A program made the position numbers and the translations under genes. From Goleter apudmare HA4340-LM2 (GTDB taxonomy: Bacteria; Cyanobacteriota; Cyanobacteriia; Cyanobacteriales; Nostocaceae), in the NCBI GenBank assembly GCA_019359495.1, contig JAHHHF010000076.1, positions 90,476-154,475 of the forward strand: 64,000 nucleotides of DNA, read 5' to 3'. Positions 8,741 through 18,566 of the stretch are shown piece by piece. The notes beneath the pieces are model-generated. The model was not told the DNA's origin and searched no databases. It saw only the letters and a list, made by a program, of their open reading frames with translations. Position 1 is the first letter of the stretch; every line of letters begins with the position of its first letter.

Positions 8741-9523
8741 GTGAATAATATTTTTGTGCGTAAAAGTTTTTTTTGCTTACCCAGTTTAGCTGCTTTGGCG
8801 GTCATCGGTAGTAGTTTAACTGCCGTTGCTGAAACTAAAGATATCTCACTAGAGACGCAAAATCAAAACATATCTAGTTTCACAGTAGATAACCAAGCAG
8901 AAGTTTCAGATTTTACTAACTCTCAAAAATTCCCTGACGCCACTACAGCCGTCACCAGTCGCACACTGACACCCGTGCCAGGAACAGCAGTCACTGTATC
9001 TGCCGCACTGGTTCCCCAAGACCCAGAACCCACTCGGCAATCGACTGTGCAACCATCAGCCCAGAAAATAGCACAAGCAGATATTGATCCTGGTAGAGCT
9101 ACCCGTGGTGGTAAAAGCTACCTTGGTGTTGCTGGTAATATTGGCTTGAGTGGTGATGAGTCATCTTTAAGTGATGGCAATTTTGCAGTCATCAGCAAAG
9201 TCGGACTGACCAACACCCTCTCGGTACGTCCATCGGCGGTGCTAGGAGACACTACAGTTATTCTAGCTCCTCTCACCTACGACTTTTCCTTTCAGCAAGC
9301 AGCAGATCCATTTAGCGAACCGTTACCATTTGCACCTTATATCGGCGCAGGTGCAGCCTTTAAAACTGGCGACGACTCAAAAGTTGCCTTGCTACTATCT
9401 GGTGGGATCGATTTACCACTAAATTCTCGATTCACTGCTACAGCATCTGTCAACGCCGCCTTCTTCGACAGAACTGATGTCGGTTTGTTGCTAGGAGTTG
9501 GTTACAACTTCGGTAGTTATTAG
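8741..9523 (+). CDS. Secreted protein, probable outer-membrane beta-barrel-like
   Basis: About 260 residues. The GTG at 8741 is preferred over the GTG at 8735, because AGGAG (8731-8735) is then five bases upstream. A signal peptide is clear: basic start, hydrophobic LPSLAALAVIGSSLTAVAET, predicted cut after AVA. A long polar, Thr/Pro/Gln-rich linker follows (to about 120), ending near ARGGKSYLGVAGNIGLSG. The C-terminal half has alternating polar and hydrophobic strands, FGVGYNFGSY-like ending (GVGYNFGSY), and an aromatic final residue, all typical of OmpA/OprF-like small barrels. Likely in the outer membrane; function unknown. Confidence 0.6.
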   Translation: MNNIFVRKSFFCLPSLAALAVIGSSLTAVAETKDISLETQNQNISSFTVDNQAEVSDFTNSQKFPDATTAVTSRTLTPVPGTAVTVSAALVPQDPEPTRQSTVQPSAQKIAQADIDPGRATRGGKSYLGVAGNIGLSGDESSLSDGNFAVISKVGLTNTLSVRPSAVLGDTTVILAPLTYDFSFQQAADPFSEPLPFAPYIGAGAAFKTGDDSKVALLLSGGIDLPLNSRFTATASVNAAFFDRTDVGLLLGVGYNFGSY

Positions 9524-9604
9524 GGAAAACGCCCTTGCAGATGTAGGCAACAATTGCATTCCCAGATACGTTGCTTTTGCAAAGTCAAGGATAATTGTAG
9601 GCTA

Positions 9605-9692
9605 GGTTGAACGTAGACACCCGAAGGGTGGCTTCCCGCAGGGTAGTGAAACCCAACAAACCCCGAAGGATGTTGGGTTTCGTTCCTCAACC
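9605..9692. repeat. Nostoc-type intergenic palindromic repeats
   Basis: Two elements lie side by side. One is GGTTGAACGTAGACACCCGA with the CCGAAGGGTGGCTTCCCGCA foldback. The other is a perfect 11-bp inverted repeat, GAAACCCAACA (9648-9658) and TGTTGGGTTTC (9671-9681), with a 12-base spacer. Such AACCCAACA palindromes are scattered in Nostoc intergenic DNA. No T-tract follows, so this is a repeat rather than a clear terminator. Confidence 0.6.
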
Positions 9693-9803
9693 CAACTTTG
9701 TATCTTAAGAGAAGTAGTAGACCGTATTGATCCATAGTCACAGTCTTGAGTGTGATCGTACTTTTCTATTTCTTCAGACTATCTTTTATCTAAAACGCTA
9801 TCA

Positions 9804-10022
9804 TCAAATATTTATGTAACCATTGGTATCAGGCTCAACTACTTCTTTCACGTTATCCCATAGTAACCTAGGTGTTAATTTTTCAGTTTTCAAATAATAG
9901 TTAATTGCATCATGGCTAATACTTTCTAAATGCTCTGCTAAATTAGTAATTTTATAATTTATTTGACTACTTAATAAGTATTGGCAGTAATTAAGCTTAG
10001 TAAATCTCATTTGCGTCAGCAA
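9804..10022 (-). pseudogene. Transposase N-terminal fragment (IS701/IS4-like)
   Basis: The 72 residues (MRFTKLNYCQYLLSSQINYK, then LAEHLESISHDAINYYLKTE and KLTPRLLWDNVKEVVEPD) match, from memory, the N-terminus of a Nostoc IS701-type transposase. Those proteins normally continue with an IFDDTVLDK catalytic Asp region and run to about 350-400 residues. Here a stop follows GYINI, exactly where the first catalytic Asp block should begin, and no continuation is visible downstream. It is a decayed, inactive insertion-sequence remnant. Short repeats lie on both sides. Confidence 0.7.
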
Positions 10023-10154
10023 AATTTATTTAATACAACCTCTACCTATTTTCTTATGAATATTTCAATACTACTTCCAAAACACCGAATTTTATTGCGA
10101 AGACAAAGCTTTCGGAATCAGATTTTATTAATACTGATGTACTAGAAAATAGTG

Positions 10155-10201
10155 TAGGCGTAGCCCACCGCAGGCATCCCATTGTGCCAGTTGCGTAAGT
10201 C
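10155..10201. repeat. GGCGTAGCC-type repeat remnant
   Basis: GTAGGCGTAGCCCACCGCAG followed by GCATCCC is a variant of the palindromic GGCGTAGCC...GGCATC repeat spread through Nostoc genomes. The adjoining GTGCCAGTTGCGTAAGTCCT may be a decayed insertion-sequence end. Confidence 0.4.
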
Positions 10202-10224
10202 CTATGTATTTCTCATGAAAGTGA

Positions 10225-10920
10225 TCATTTTTTCTTCTTAGACTCTTTATATGCGATCGCTGTGGCAATTATCGCTGCTATGGATGCACCAATAGTAGTC
10301 CAAATTAGTATTGACCCATCAAGAGGCTGGCTTTCAGTTTTTTCACTAGGTGAGCTTATGGTCTTATCTGACCCTGATTGATTTAGTGCAGATACAGCAG
10401 AAATATTGTAACAGTCGGCACCTGATAAGTTCCACGTCAATTTGTCTCCTATGACTTTTTCAGCGTTGTGTGAGCTGATATTTCCAGGTAGCTTTATACT
10501 CCAAGTAACAGACTTAGTGACCTTAGGATCAAAATAATTGGTACAGGTTTTGTCAACAGCTTTATATGTGAAGTAATTATCATCAATACTGAGCCTATCT
10601 AGCTTAATATTTAGTACTTTATGTAGCTTTTCCACTTCCTCTAAGTCATTAAAAGAATAAACATATGTACATTGATCTCCACCACTAGGATTATTTAGGG
10701 AACTTGAACCTTCATAGGATATGTTGTTCCATTGAATACTATTGAAAGATTGACGACATGCTTCAATATCCTTAACTTTACCGCTTTGAGGATATACTAT
10801 TTTTAGGCTAAATACTCCTGAGCCATTTTTTTCAAAAGTAATATAACTGTGAATTTCTTCACAACTGGTCAGTAACATTAAAAGTACCGACCAAATCAGC
10901 CAAGCTTTTTTGAAACTCAT
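10225..10920 (-). CDS. Lipoprotein with LppM-like domain and C-terminal membrane helix
   Basis: A 231-residue protein with a lipoprotein signal (AWLIWSVLLMLLTSC, lipid-modified Cys at about 19). A central domain starts with ITFEKNGSGVFSLKIVYP and has a late WSIKLPGNISSHNAEKVIGD segment plus DKLTWNLSG. This layout (a short beta-rich domain with W-x-x-x-L-P-G then G-x-x-x-x-W) resembles the LppM/DUF3153 domain of actinobacterial and cyanobacterial lipoproteins; that match is from memory. A Ser-rich linker leads to a C-terminal helix (SILIWTTIGASIAAIIATAI) and a Lys tail, so the protein is anchored at both ends. It is AT-rich and lies among repeats and a transposase scrap, suggesting an accessory gene. 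Function unknown. Confidence 0.55.
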   Translation of the reverse strand: MSFKKAWLIWSVLLMLLTSCEEIHSYITFEKNGSGVFSLKIVYPQSGKVKDIEACRQSFNSIQWNNISYEGSSSLNNPSGGDQCTYVYSFNDLEEVEKLHKVLNIKLDRLSIDDNYFTYKAVDKTCTNYFDPKVTKSVTWSIKLPGNISSHNAEKVIGDKLTWNLSGADCYNISAVSALNQSGSDKTISSPSEKTESQPLDGSILIWTTIGASIAAIIATAIAYKESKKKK

Positions 10921-11260
10921 TTTTTTTCTATCTTCCTTTACCTCTTTTGAGCAGTCTGACTATATTACTAGCACTTATGCAATATCTCTGTGAAACCCTT
11001 ATTCCTACCCTTAGGGTTCTCCTTTGGAGTACTTGTTCTGCCCTGCGGTGAGCCGCTATGCGTCTACGTGTCTACGTTTTTTGATAATATTATGTAATTT
11101 TTGTTTATTATACGATACCTTTCGGTATATCACTTGAGCGATCGCAGGGCATGATCGAAATTATCTGGTTCTAATACTCAAGAGCATCGTAGCAAAATTG
11201 TAGGGCGATCGCTGCCAGTGATAAATTCGTAGTACTTTATTTTGCACAATAAAGTTTGGC
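10921..11260. other. Repeat-bearing intergenic stretch
   Basis: No gene seen. It holds a GC-rich repeat piece (CCTGCGGTGAGCCGCTATGC, then GTCTACGTGTCTACG) near 11041-11080, two GCGATCGC sites, and a perfect 8-bp foldback ACTTTATT (11234-11241) / AATAAAGT (11248-11255). Confidence 0.4.
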
Positions 11261-11297
11261 ATGAGGGAGAGTTTTATTATTCCCTCGTCTCCCTCAT
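11261..11297 (-). terminator. Probable terminator of the LivK-type gene
   Basis: ATGAGGGAGA (11261-11270) and TCTCCCTCAT (11288-11297) form a perfect 10-bp stem starting 11 bases after the stop codon of the minus-strand binding-protein gene. No long U-run follows, but the stem is stable and well placed. Confidence 0.55.
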
Positions 11298-11307
11298 ACC
11301 CTAATAT

Positions 11308-12627
11308 TTATTTCGGAGTTACTTTGTCAATCACAGAAATTTTACCGTCGTCTCCTACTTGCCACACATCATAGACACCAATAACATCACCGTTGGCATC
11401 AATATCGACGTTACCACTGGCTCCTTGGTAGTTGATGGTTTTGCCTTCTTTGAGTAGCTTCAGTCCTTCACAAACGTCAGTTACTTCTGTCGCACCAGCA
11501 CCACCATTGGCAACTTCACGGAGTTTACTCTGTATACCAACACCTGTATTTTCCTTGGCGGCTTGTGCAGCTAACACTAATAAAGCAGCAGCATCCCAGG
11601 CTTGAGGAGCAAATTCTCCTGGTGCGCCACCCTTCTTAGATTGCCATAATTGTTTTAAAGCTGCTAACGCTTTACCATCAGAACCAGGTACTGTACCAAT
11701 GACTCCGGAAACAATGAATTTACCGTCTTCGGTTTTACCAACCTGAGCTGGAAATTCGTCTGACTTCATCCCGTCTGTCAGCATTACCTGCACTCCTTTG
11801 CTCACACCTTGTTGATATGCTGATTTGAGGAGTAGGCTACCTGTTTCTACATAAAAAACGCCCAGTACGGCATCTGGTTTACCAGCAAAGGCGGTAGTGG
11901 CTTCAGTTTCAAAGGTAGTAGCTTTGGGGTCGTAGCGGACGGGCTTGTCTTTATTAACTACAGTTCCCCCCAATTTTTCAAAGGCTTGGACAAATGCTTT
12001 TTCAAACCCCACTCCATAGTCGTTGTTAATTACGACTGTGGACACTCGTTTGAAACCTTTTTTAGTAGCGAGTTCGGCGAGGGCTGGCCCTTGGTAGCTG
12101 TCAGGGGGAACTGTACGCGCCCAAAAGCCTTGAAAATCACCTTTTTGTGCTTTTTCAGTAAATACTGGGCTGGTACTACCAGGGGAAATCAACATGACTT
12201 TATTTTGGGCAGCAATGGAGACCGCCGCCGTGGAAACACTACTGGCAAAGGAGCCAACTACACCAGCAACTTTATCTACAGTCGCCAGTTTAGTCATGCC
12301 GGCAGCCCCTGCTTTCGGGTCTGTTTGGTCATCTACGGCCACAAGAGTAACAGGTTGACCATTGACACCGCCACAAGCGTTGACAGTTTCGACAACCAGG
12401 GGAACAGCTGTGGCCATTTGCTGACCGATAGACGCTAAATCACCTGTAGTTGGTAGTAGGGAACCAATTTTCAGGCCGCTACTTGTAGTAGTTGAGTTTG
12501 CTGCTGGGGTAGCAGTGTTGTCAGTTGTGCTGGTGTTATTTGTAGGGGCATTTTCGCAAGCGCCTAATAGGAAACCCGTTACCAGGGTAGCCAAACTTAA
12601 GGCTAAAGCAGTACTAATTTTTTGCAT
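11308..12627 (-). CDS. ABC transporter substrate-binding lipoprotein, LivK/branched-chain amino acid type
   Basis: A 439-residue type I periplasmic binding protein. Signal and lipobox: LSLATLVTGFLLGAC, lipid Cys near 24, then a Thr/Asn-rich linker. The Peripla_BP_6 fold starts at LKIGSLLPTTGDLASIGQQM (about 52) and includes GVVGSFASSVSTAAVSIAAQ, VVINNDYGVGFEKAFVQAFE and a C-terminal INYQGASGNVDIDANGDV, all usual for Leu/Ile/Val or amide/urea-type receptors. It captures a small amino-acid-like ligand in the periplasm for an ABC importer. No permease or ATPase gene is adjacent, so the partner is encoded elsewhere. Upstream, the Shine-Dalgarno AGGAG is locked in a strong hairpin. Confidence 0.85.
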   Translation of the reverse strand: MQKISTALALSLATLVTGFLLGACENAPTNNTSTTDNTATPAANSTTTSSGLKIGSLLPTTGDLASIGQQMATAVPLVVETVNACGGVNGQPVTLVAVDDQTDPKAGAAGMTKLATVDKVAGVVGSFASSVSTAAVSIAAQNKVMLISPGSTSPVFTEKAQKGDFQGFWARTVPPDSYQGPALAELATKKGFKRVSTVVINNDYGVGFEKAFVQAFEKLGGTVVNKDKPVRYDPKATTFETEATTAFAGKPDAVLGVFYVETGSLLLKSAYQQGVSKGVQVMLTDGMKSDEFPAQVGKTEDGKFIVSGVIGTVPGSDGKALAALKQLWQSKKGGAPGEFAPQAWDAAALLVLAAQAAKENTGVGIQSKLREVANGGAGATEVTDVCEGLKLLKEGKTINYQGASGNVDIDANGDVIGVYDVWQVGDDGKISVIDKVTPK

Positions 12628-12630
12628 GGA

Positions 12631-12670
12631 TTACTTTCACTCCTCATGATATTTAGGAGCCTGAAAGTAA
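12631..12670 (-). promoter_or_regulatory. Leader hairpin masking the ribosome-binding site of the LivK-type gene
   Basis: On the minus strand the leader reads TTACTTTCA, GG, CTCCT, a 10-base loop, AGGAG, TGAAAGTAA, TCC, then the ATG. The two arms pair in 9 plus 5 perfect pairs with only a GG bulge. The right arm contains the only plausible Shine-Dalgarno (AGGAG, 12 bases before the ATG). This could switch translation off unless melted by a ligand, protein or temperature; no known riboswitch class is recognised. Confidence 0.5.
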
Positions 12671-12823
12671 GACTCGATCTGGGTTTTCAGATTAGCTTAA
12701 TTTTAACAGACTCCAAGTGATAAATAATATCACCCTCTTGGGGAGTAGGAAGCGTTTACTCCTACATAAATACTTAGTAGTGAGTAGAAATAACTTATTT
12801 TACTTGTGCTAATTAGTCAAAAA

Positions 12824-12915
12824 CGGAGAGGGAGGGATTCGAACCCTCGGTACGGAGTTGCCTGCCGTACAACAGATTAGCAATCTGCCGCTTTCGACCA
12901 CTCAGCCACCTCTCC
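12824..12915 (-). tRNA. tRNA-Ser (anticodon GCU)
   Basis: A 92-base class II tRNA. Acceptor GGAGAGG pairs with CCTCTCC; anticodon stem CAGAT/ATCTG with loop TGCTA region gives GCT. A long variable arm (TGTACGGCAGGCAACTCCGT region) is the serine hallmark. T loop TTCGAAT; discriminator G; CCA not encoded. It reads AGC/AGU codons. Confidence 0.95.
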
Positions 12916-12962
12916 ACGGTCACGAATATGAATGATAACAGATTTATTTAGGGGAGTCAATA

Positions 12963-13012
12963 GTCATTTGTCCTTTGTTATTTGTCATTAGTAACAACAA
13001 AGGACAAACGAC
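12963..13012. terminator. Long inverted repeat after crtB
   Basis: GTCATTTGTCCTTTGTT (12963-12979) and AACAAAGGACAAACGAC (12996-13012) pair over 17 positions with one mismatch, with a 16-base loop. It ends two bases before the crtB stop codon on the minus strand, so it is well placed to end crtP-crtB transcription. It is also built from GTCATTTGTC words common in Nostoc spacers, so it may be a repeat used as a terminator. Confidence 0.5.
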
Positions 13013-13014
13013 GC

Positions 13015-15370
<2,356 letters not shown>

Positions 15371-16047
15371 TTAACCCTACTGCTCTTCAATATTTCTTAA
15401 TCGTCTTTGTCGTTCTCATTATACGTTGCAATCTGTTACATTTGCCGTCCTTGTGCGATCGCTTCTCCAAAAACTTCTCTCAACCGGAATTTTACTTACA
15501 TGCAGACATCAGCCCTGTTGTCAATCAATTTTGGATTTTAAATTTTGGATTGACACCGACCACAAGGGTGGGAGGCTTGAAGATGATTAAATTGGCTCCT
15601 TTCCCATGCCTCATTTCCTATATCCCTACTCAATGATCTAGATATGCATTTTTGTATAAAGAATACGATTTTTTTCAGTATATTTTGTTGGCGAAATATC
15701 TATTTTTGTAATTTTTTATACTTACATTTTAGTTATTTAAGTATTAATTCTGTTGTAAAAAGGTAAGCTCTTACATATTTTAATGCAACAGAAGAGTCGA
15801 TTATAAATAAATTTAATTTAAAAACTAGTAATAGCTGAAAGCAACATCTAAAAGTTTTATTTGCTTGTTCACTAACAACAAGATATGATGATCCCCAGTC
15901 GAAAAAAATTGAAATTTCGACTTGAATGTATGAGGAATTTATTTCTCTAGCAAAGAATATAGTTCCCATATCGTTGTTGAAAAAGTTGTTTAGCAAAATC
16001 AGGGTTGCACTGTTTAAGTGTGCAGTTACTTGTGATTTAAACTGACC
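15371..16047. other. 677-base intergenic region without a clear gene
   Basis: Between the divergent crtP and RlpA-like genes. It is AT-rich, with one GCGATCGC site near 15457. Two short frames of 64 and 87 codons exist here but have no convincing ribosome-binding site, composition or motif. The region must hold the promoters of both neighbours; I could not place them with confidence. Confidence 0.4.
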
Positions 16048-17235
16048 ATGCTAATTTTTGGAATTCTTTGGATTACATCCTGGGTTGGTTCCTTCTTGTC
16101 GTTGAGTGATAACTTGTCATCAAATTTGACTGTAAAAATGACTCCGACAGAAGTGACAAGCAATTTAGGTAAAAATGTTTTAGGTACAACATTAATACCC
16201 ACAAGGTTTTTGAAAATAGATTGGGGTACTAAAAAGTCACTAACAGACTCAGATAAACCACTTAAGTCTAGGGCAAAGGCAGTTAAAAACACTACAAATC
16301 AACTTTGTCATTATTTCCCAGAGAACGTAGAAGCACAAGCTACCTTTACAAGAACTTCCTTTTTGGCCTCTGCGGCATTGATTAACACTAGTACTCCTAA
16401 TCGAGACTTTTTTCCTAATAAAATCTTGCGTTCTCTGCAAGATTTTTTCCGCTTTCATAGTCCTGTAGAGCAAAGTTTTAGCGTTGCTACCTCCCCAGTA
16501 GCCGTAGTTCGTCGTAGCCCAAATAACTACGAATTATGGGTAAATAAGCAAGTTGTAGCGAATTTACCTAACGAAACTAAAGCGAAGTCAATGCAACAAC
16601 GATTGCAGCAACTAGTGAGGTCACCAAACTTAGATGCTGATCAATTGCGACCTGCTTTAGTTGATGGCATACCAGCTTTAATGGCAGGTAATCGCTTTTT
16701 ATTTGGGATTGAAAAACAAATTTCTCGGCAATATGGACGGAGTGGTGATTTGTTAGCTATTGAGTGGATTAATAATTTGCGTAGTGCGCTCAAAGCCCCA
16801 ACACTCACACTTTTAGAAGGGCAAAAAGAAATGTATGGCTTGTCCCCTTCCAAAACAAAAATGTCGGGTTTAGCTTCTTGGTATGGTGGCTATTTTCACG
16901 GTCGATTGACGGCGAATGGTGAGATATACAACCAAAATGATTTGACGGTTGCTCATAAATCCCTGCCATTTAATACTTACTTACAAGTAACAAATTTAAA
17001 AACAGGAAAAGCTGTAATTGTGCGAGTTAATGACCGGGGTCCCTATATTCCACCGCGCAGTTTAGATTTATCACTAGCAGCAGCTCGCTGTATCAATAGT
17101 GAAATAGCTGGGGTAGTACCCTATAAAGCCGTGATTTTGAACAGTAAAGCACCCAAAATGACTTTAAAAACCACCAACTTGGCAACTGACAAACTCAAGC
17201 CAGGGAGAAAAATAGCATTAGTTTCTGAGTTTTAG
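16048..17235 (+). CDS. RlpA-like double-psi beta-barrel protein
   Basis: A 395-residue exported protein. The N-terminus (MLIFGILWITSWVGSFLSLS) is a signal peptide or anchor. A long, poorly conserved region (about 30-150) and a middle domain (VRRSPNNYELWVNKQVVANL onward, to about 255) precede a C-terminal RlpA-like double-psi barrel: SGLASWYGGYFHGRLTANGE, TVAHKSLPFNTYLQVTNL, VRVNDRGPY and RSLDLSLAAA. RlpA proteins bind or cut denuded septal peptidoglycan, and the catalytic Asp equivalent is kept in NDRGPY. The order matches cyanobacterial septal ring lytic transglycosylase RlpA-family proteins. It is 130 bases upstream of nagZ on the same strand, another murein enzyme, but a strong inverted repeat lies between. 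Confidence 0.8.
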   Translation: MLIFGILWITSWVGSFLSLSDNLSSNLTVKMTPTEVTSNLGKNVLGTTLIPTRFLKIDWGTKKSLTDSDKPLKSRAKAVKNTTNQLCHYFPENVEAQATFTRTSFLASAALINTSTPNRDFFPNKILRSLQDFFRFHSPVEQSFSVATSPVAVVRRSPNNYELWVNKQVVANLPNETKAKSMQQRLQQLVRSPNLDADQLRPALVDGIPALMAGNRFLFGIEKQISRQYGRSGDLLAIEWINNLRSALKAPTLTLLEGQKEMYGLSPSKTKMSGLASWYGGYFHGRLTANGEIYNQNDLTVAHKSLPFNTYLQVTNLKTGKAVIVRVNDRGPYIPPRSLDLSLAAARCINSEIAGVVPYKAVILNSKAPKMTLKTTNLATDKLKPGRKIALVSEF

Positions 17236-17270
17236 TTAAATCTTGGTGATTGGTACTTAACTCATGACTT

Positions 17271-17308
17271 ATTGCTAGTGGCTAATTGCATCCTTAGCCA
17301 CTAGCAAT
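17271..17308. terminator. Perfect 15-bp inverted repeat between rlpA-like and nagZ
   Basis: ATTGCTAGTGGCTAA (17271-17285) and TTAGCCACTAGCAAT (17294-17308) are exact complements around an 8-base loop, 36 bases after the RlpA-like stop codon. No U-tract follows, so it may be a weak terminator, an mRNA-stability hairpin or a mobile repeat. Confidence 0.5.
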
Positions 17309-17369
17309 TACCATACCGTTGGTATAACAAACGAAATGCTATTCCTCTTATGGCAGCAGGTAAAACTTT

Positions 17370-18470
17370 ATGTCAGGATCACAGGAGTTAAAGAACTTTG
17401 GGCATCATTTAATTCTCGGTATATCCAGCACTACATTAAGTGATGAGGATAAACGCGCACTCAGTGAATTGCAGCCAGTAGGTGTGATTTTTTTCGGTAA
17501 AAACTTTCTGGATGGCACACCCTATGAAATTTGGTTACAAGCCTTTAAGGAGCTGATTGACCAGGTAAGACAATACGCTGAACGCGACTCCATGTTCATG
17601 ACCTTGGATCATGAAGGAGGTCGTGTAGTTCGCACACATCTCCCAATTACGCGATTCCCTCATGCTTTGTTGTTGCGATCGCGCGCCCGTGAGGTAGCAA
17701 GAGCAACAGCAACTGAACTCAAATCATTAGGCATCAATGTATCCTGGGCACCAGTAGCGGATATTTATTCCCATCCCCAAAATCCCATTATTGGCCCTCG
17801 GTCTTTTGGTATCACGCCTGACAGTGCTGCCCAAGGCGCCCGTGACTATTACCTCGGACTGCAAGAATCAGGAATTTTGGGAGCCGCCAAACACTTCCCC
17901 GGTCATGGAGACACCAGCAAGGACTCCCATGTCGAGTTACCAATCCTCGATTTAACGATAGAAGACCTCCGAAATCGGGAATTGATACCCTTTAAAGTGC
18001 TGATCGAGGTGCAGGTGCCGATGATCATGACAGCCCACATCCTGTTTCCCAAGATAGATCCTGATGTCCCAGCAACCTTATCTGGGCCCATTCTCAACGG
18101 CATTTTGCGGCAGGAACTTGGTTTCACAGGGGTGGTAGTATCGGATGACTTGGATATGAAAGCTGTCTCAGATATGTTTATCCAGCCTGGAACCATAGCC
18201 CGGTCAATTAATGCTGGTTGCGATTTGTTTATTGTCTCGCGCAACATCAATTCATCAGCGATCGCCCGGACATATCAGATAGCTGAAGATTTTGCTGCTT
18301 CCTTTGCTAACGGTAGTCTGCAAGAGTCAGTTGTGGCTGCTGCTAGGGGGAGAGTTGAGCAACTACTGGCAGACACACCCCAATATCTTGTCCATTATTT
18401 GGATAGAGATACTTTCAAACAACATGCCGAATTAGCGATTGCTGCTTCTTTTCAAGAGGTTGGGGTATAA
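17370..18470 (+). CDS. nagZ: NagZ-type beta-N-acetylhexosaminidase (GH3)
   Basis: Glycoside hydrolase family 3 enzyme that removes N-acetylglucosamine from anhydro-muropeptides in cell-wall recycling. The 366-residue single-domain protein has the NagZ hallmark KHFPGHGDTSKDSHVELP at about 174-191, including the Asp-His catalytic dyad. The nucleophile is in VVSDDLDMKAVSDM near 260. The early FFGKNFLDG and LDHEGGRVVR motifs are also typical. No signal peptide is evident, which fits cytosolic recycling. NlpC/P60, RlpA and a serine hydrolase in the same window form a loose set of wall-turnover genes. Some cyanobacterial relatives are longer two-domain enzymes; this is the short form. Confidence 0.9.
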   Translation: MSGSQELKNFGHHLILGISSTTLSDEDKRALSELQPVGVIFFGKNFLDGTPYEIWLQAFKELIDQVRQYAERDSMFMTLDHEGGRVVRTHLPITRFPHALLLRSRAREVARATATELKSLGINVSWAPVADIYSHPQNPIIGPRSFGITPDSAAQGARDYYLGLQESGILGAAKHFPGHGDTSKDSHVELPILDLTIEDLRNRELIPFKVLIEVQVPMIMTAHILFPKIDPDVPATLSGPILNGILRQELGFTGVVVSDDLDMKAVSDMFIQPGTIARSINAGCDLFIVSRNINSSAIARTYQIAEDFAASFANGSLQESVVAAARGRVEQLLADTPQYLVHYLDRDTFKQHAELAIAASFQEVGV

Positions 18471-18477
18471 AAATAAG

Positions 18478-18502
18478 AAATCCCAACTTTAAGTTGGGAT
18501 TT
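18478..18502. terminator. Bidirectional terminator between nagZ and nrdJ
   Basis: AAATCCCAACTT and AAGTTGGGATTT are perfect complements around a single base, giving an AAA...TTT-flanked stem between two convergent genes. It can end transcription from both sides. Confidence 0.7.
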
Positions 18503-18543
18503 AACAATGTGTCTATAATTAAAACTCAATTGCCGAAAAAACC

Positions 18544-18566
18544 AGGGCTAAAGTCCCGACTACGAA
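18544..18566. repeat. Short element (TTCGTAGT/GACTTTAGTC family), copy 2, partial
   Basis: AGGGCTAAAGTCCCGACTAC followed by GAA is the reverse of the TTCGTAGTC-GGACTTTAG(C/T)CC core seen near 52090 and, degenerate, near 8408. It overlaps the stop codon of nrdJ (18560-18562), so the last base triplets of that gene come from the repeat. Confidence 0.5.

Noticed and set aside
11986..12438. 150-codon frame opposite the LivK-type gene
   Set aside because: Antisense to a strongly conserved binding protein; no own start signal or motif.
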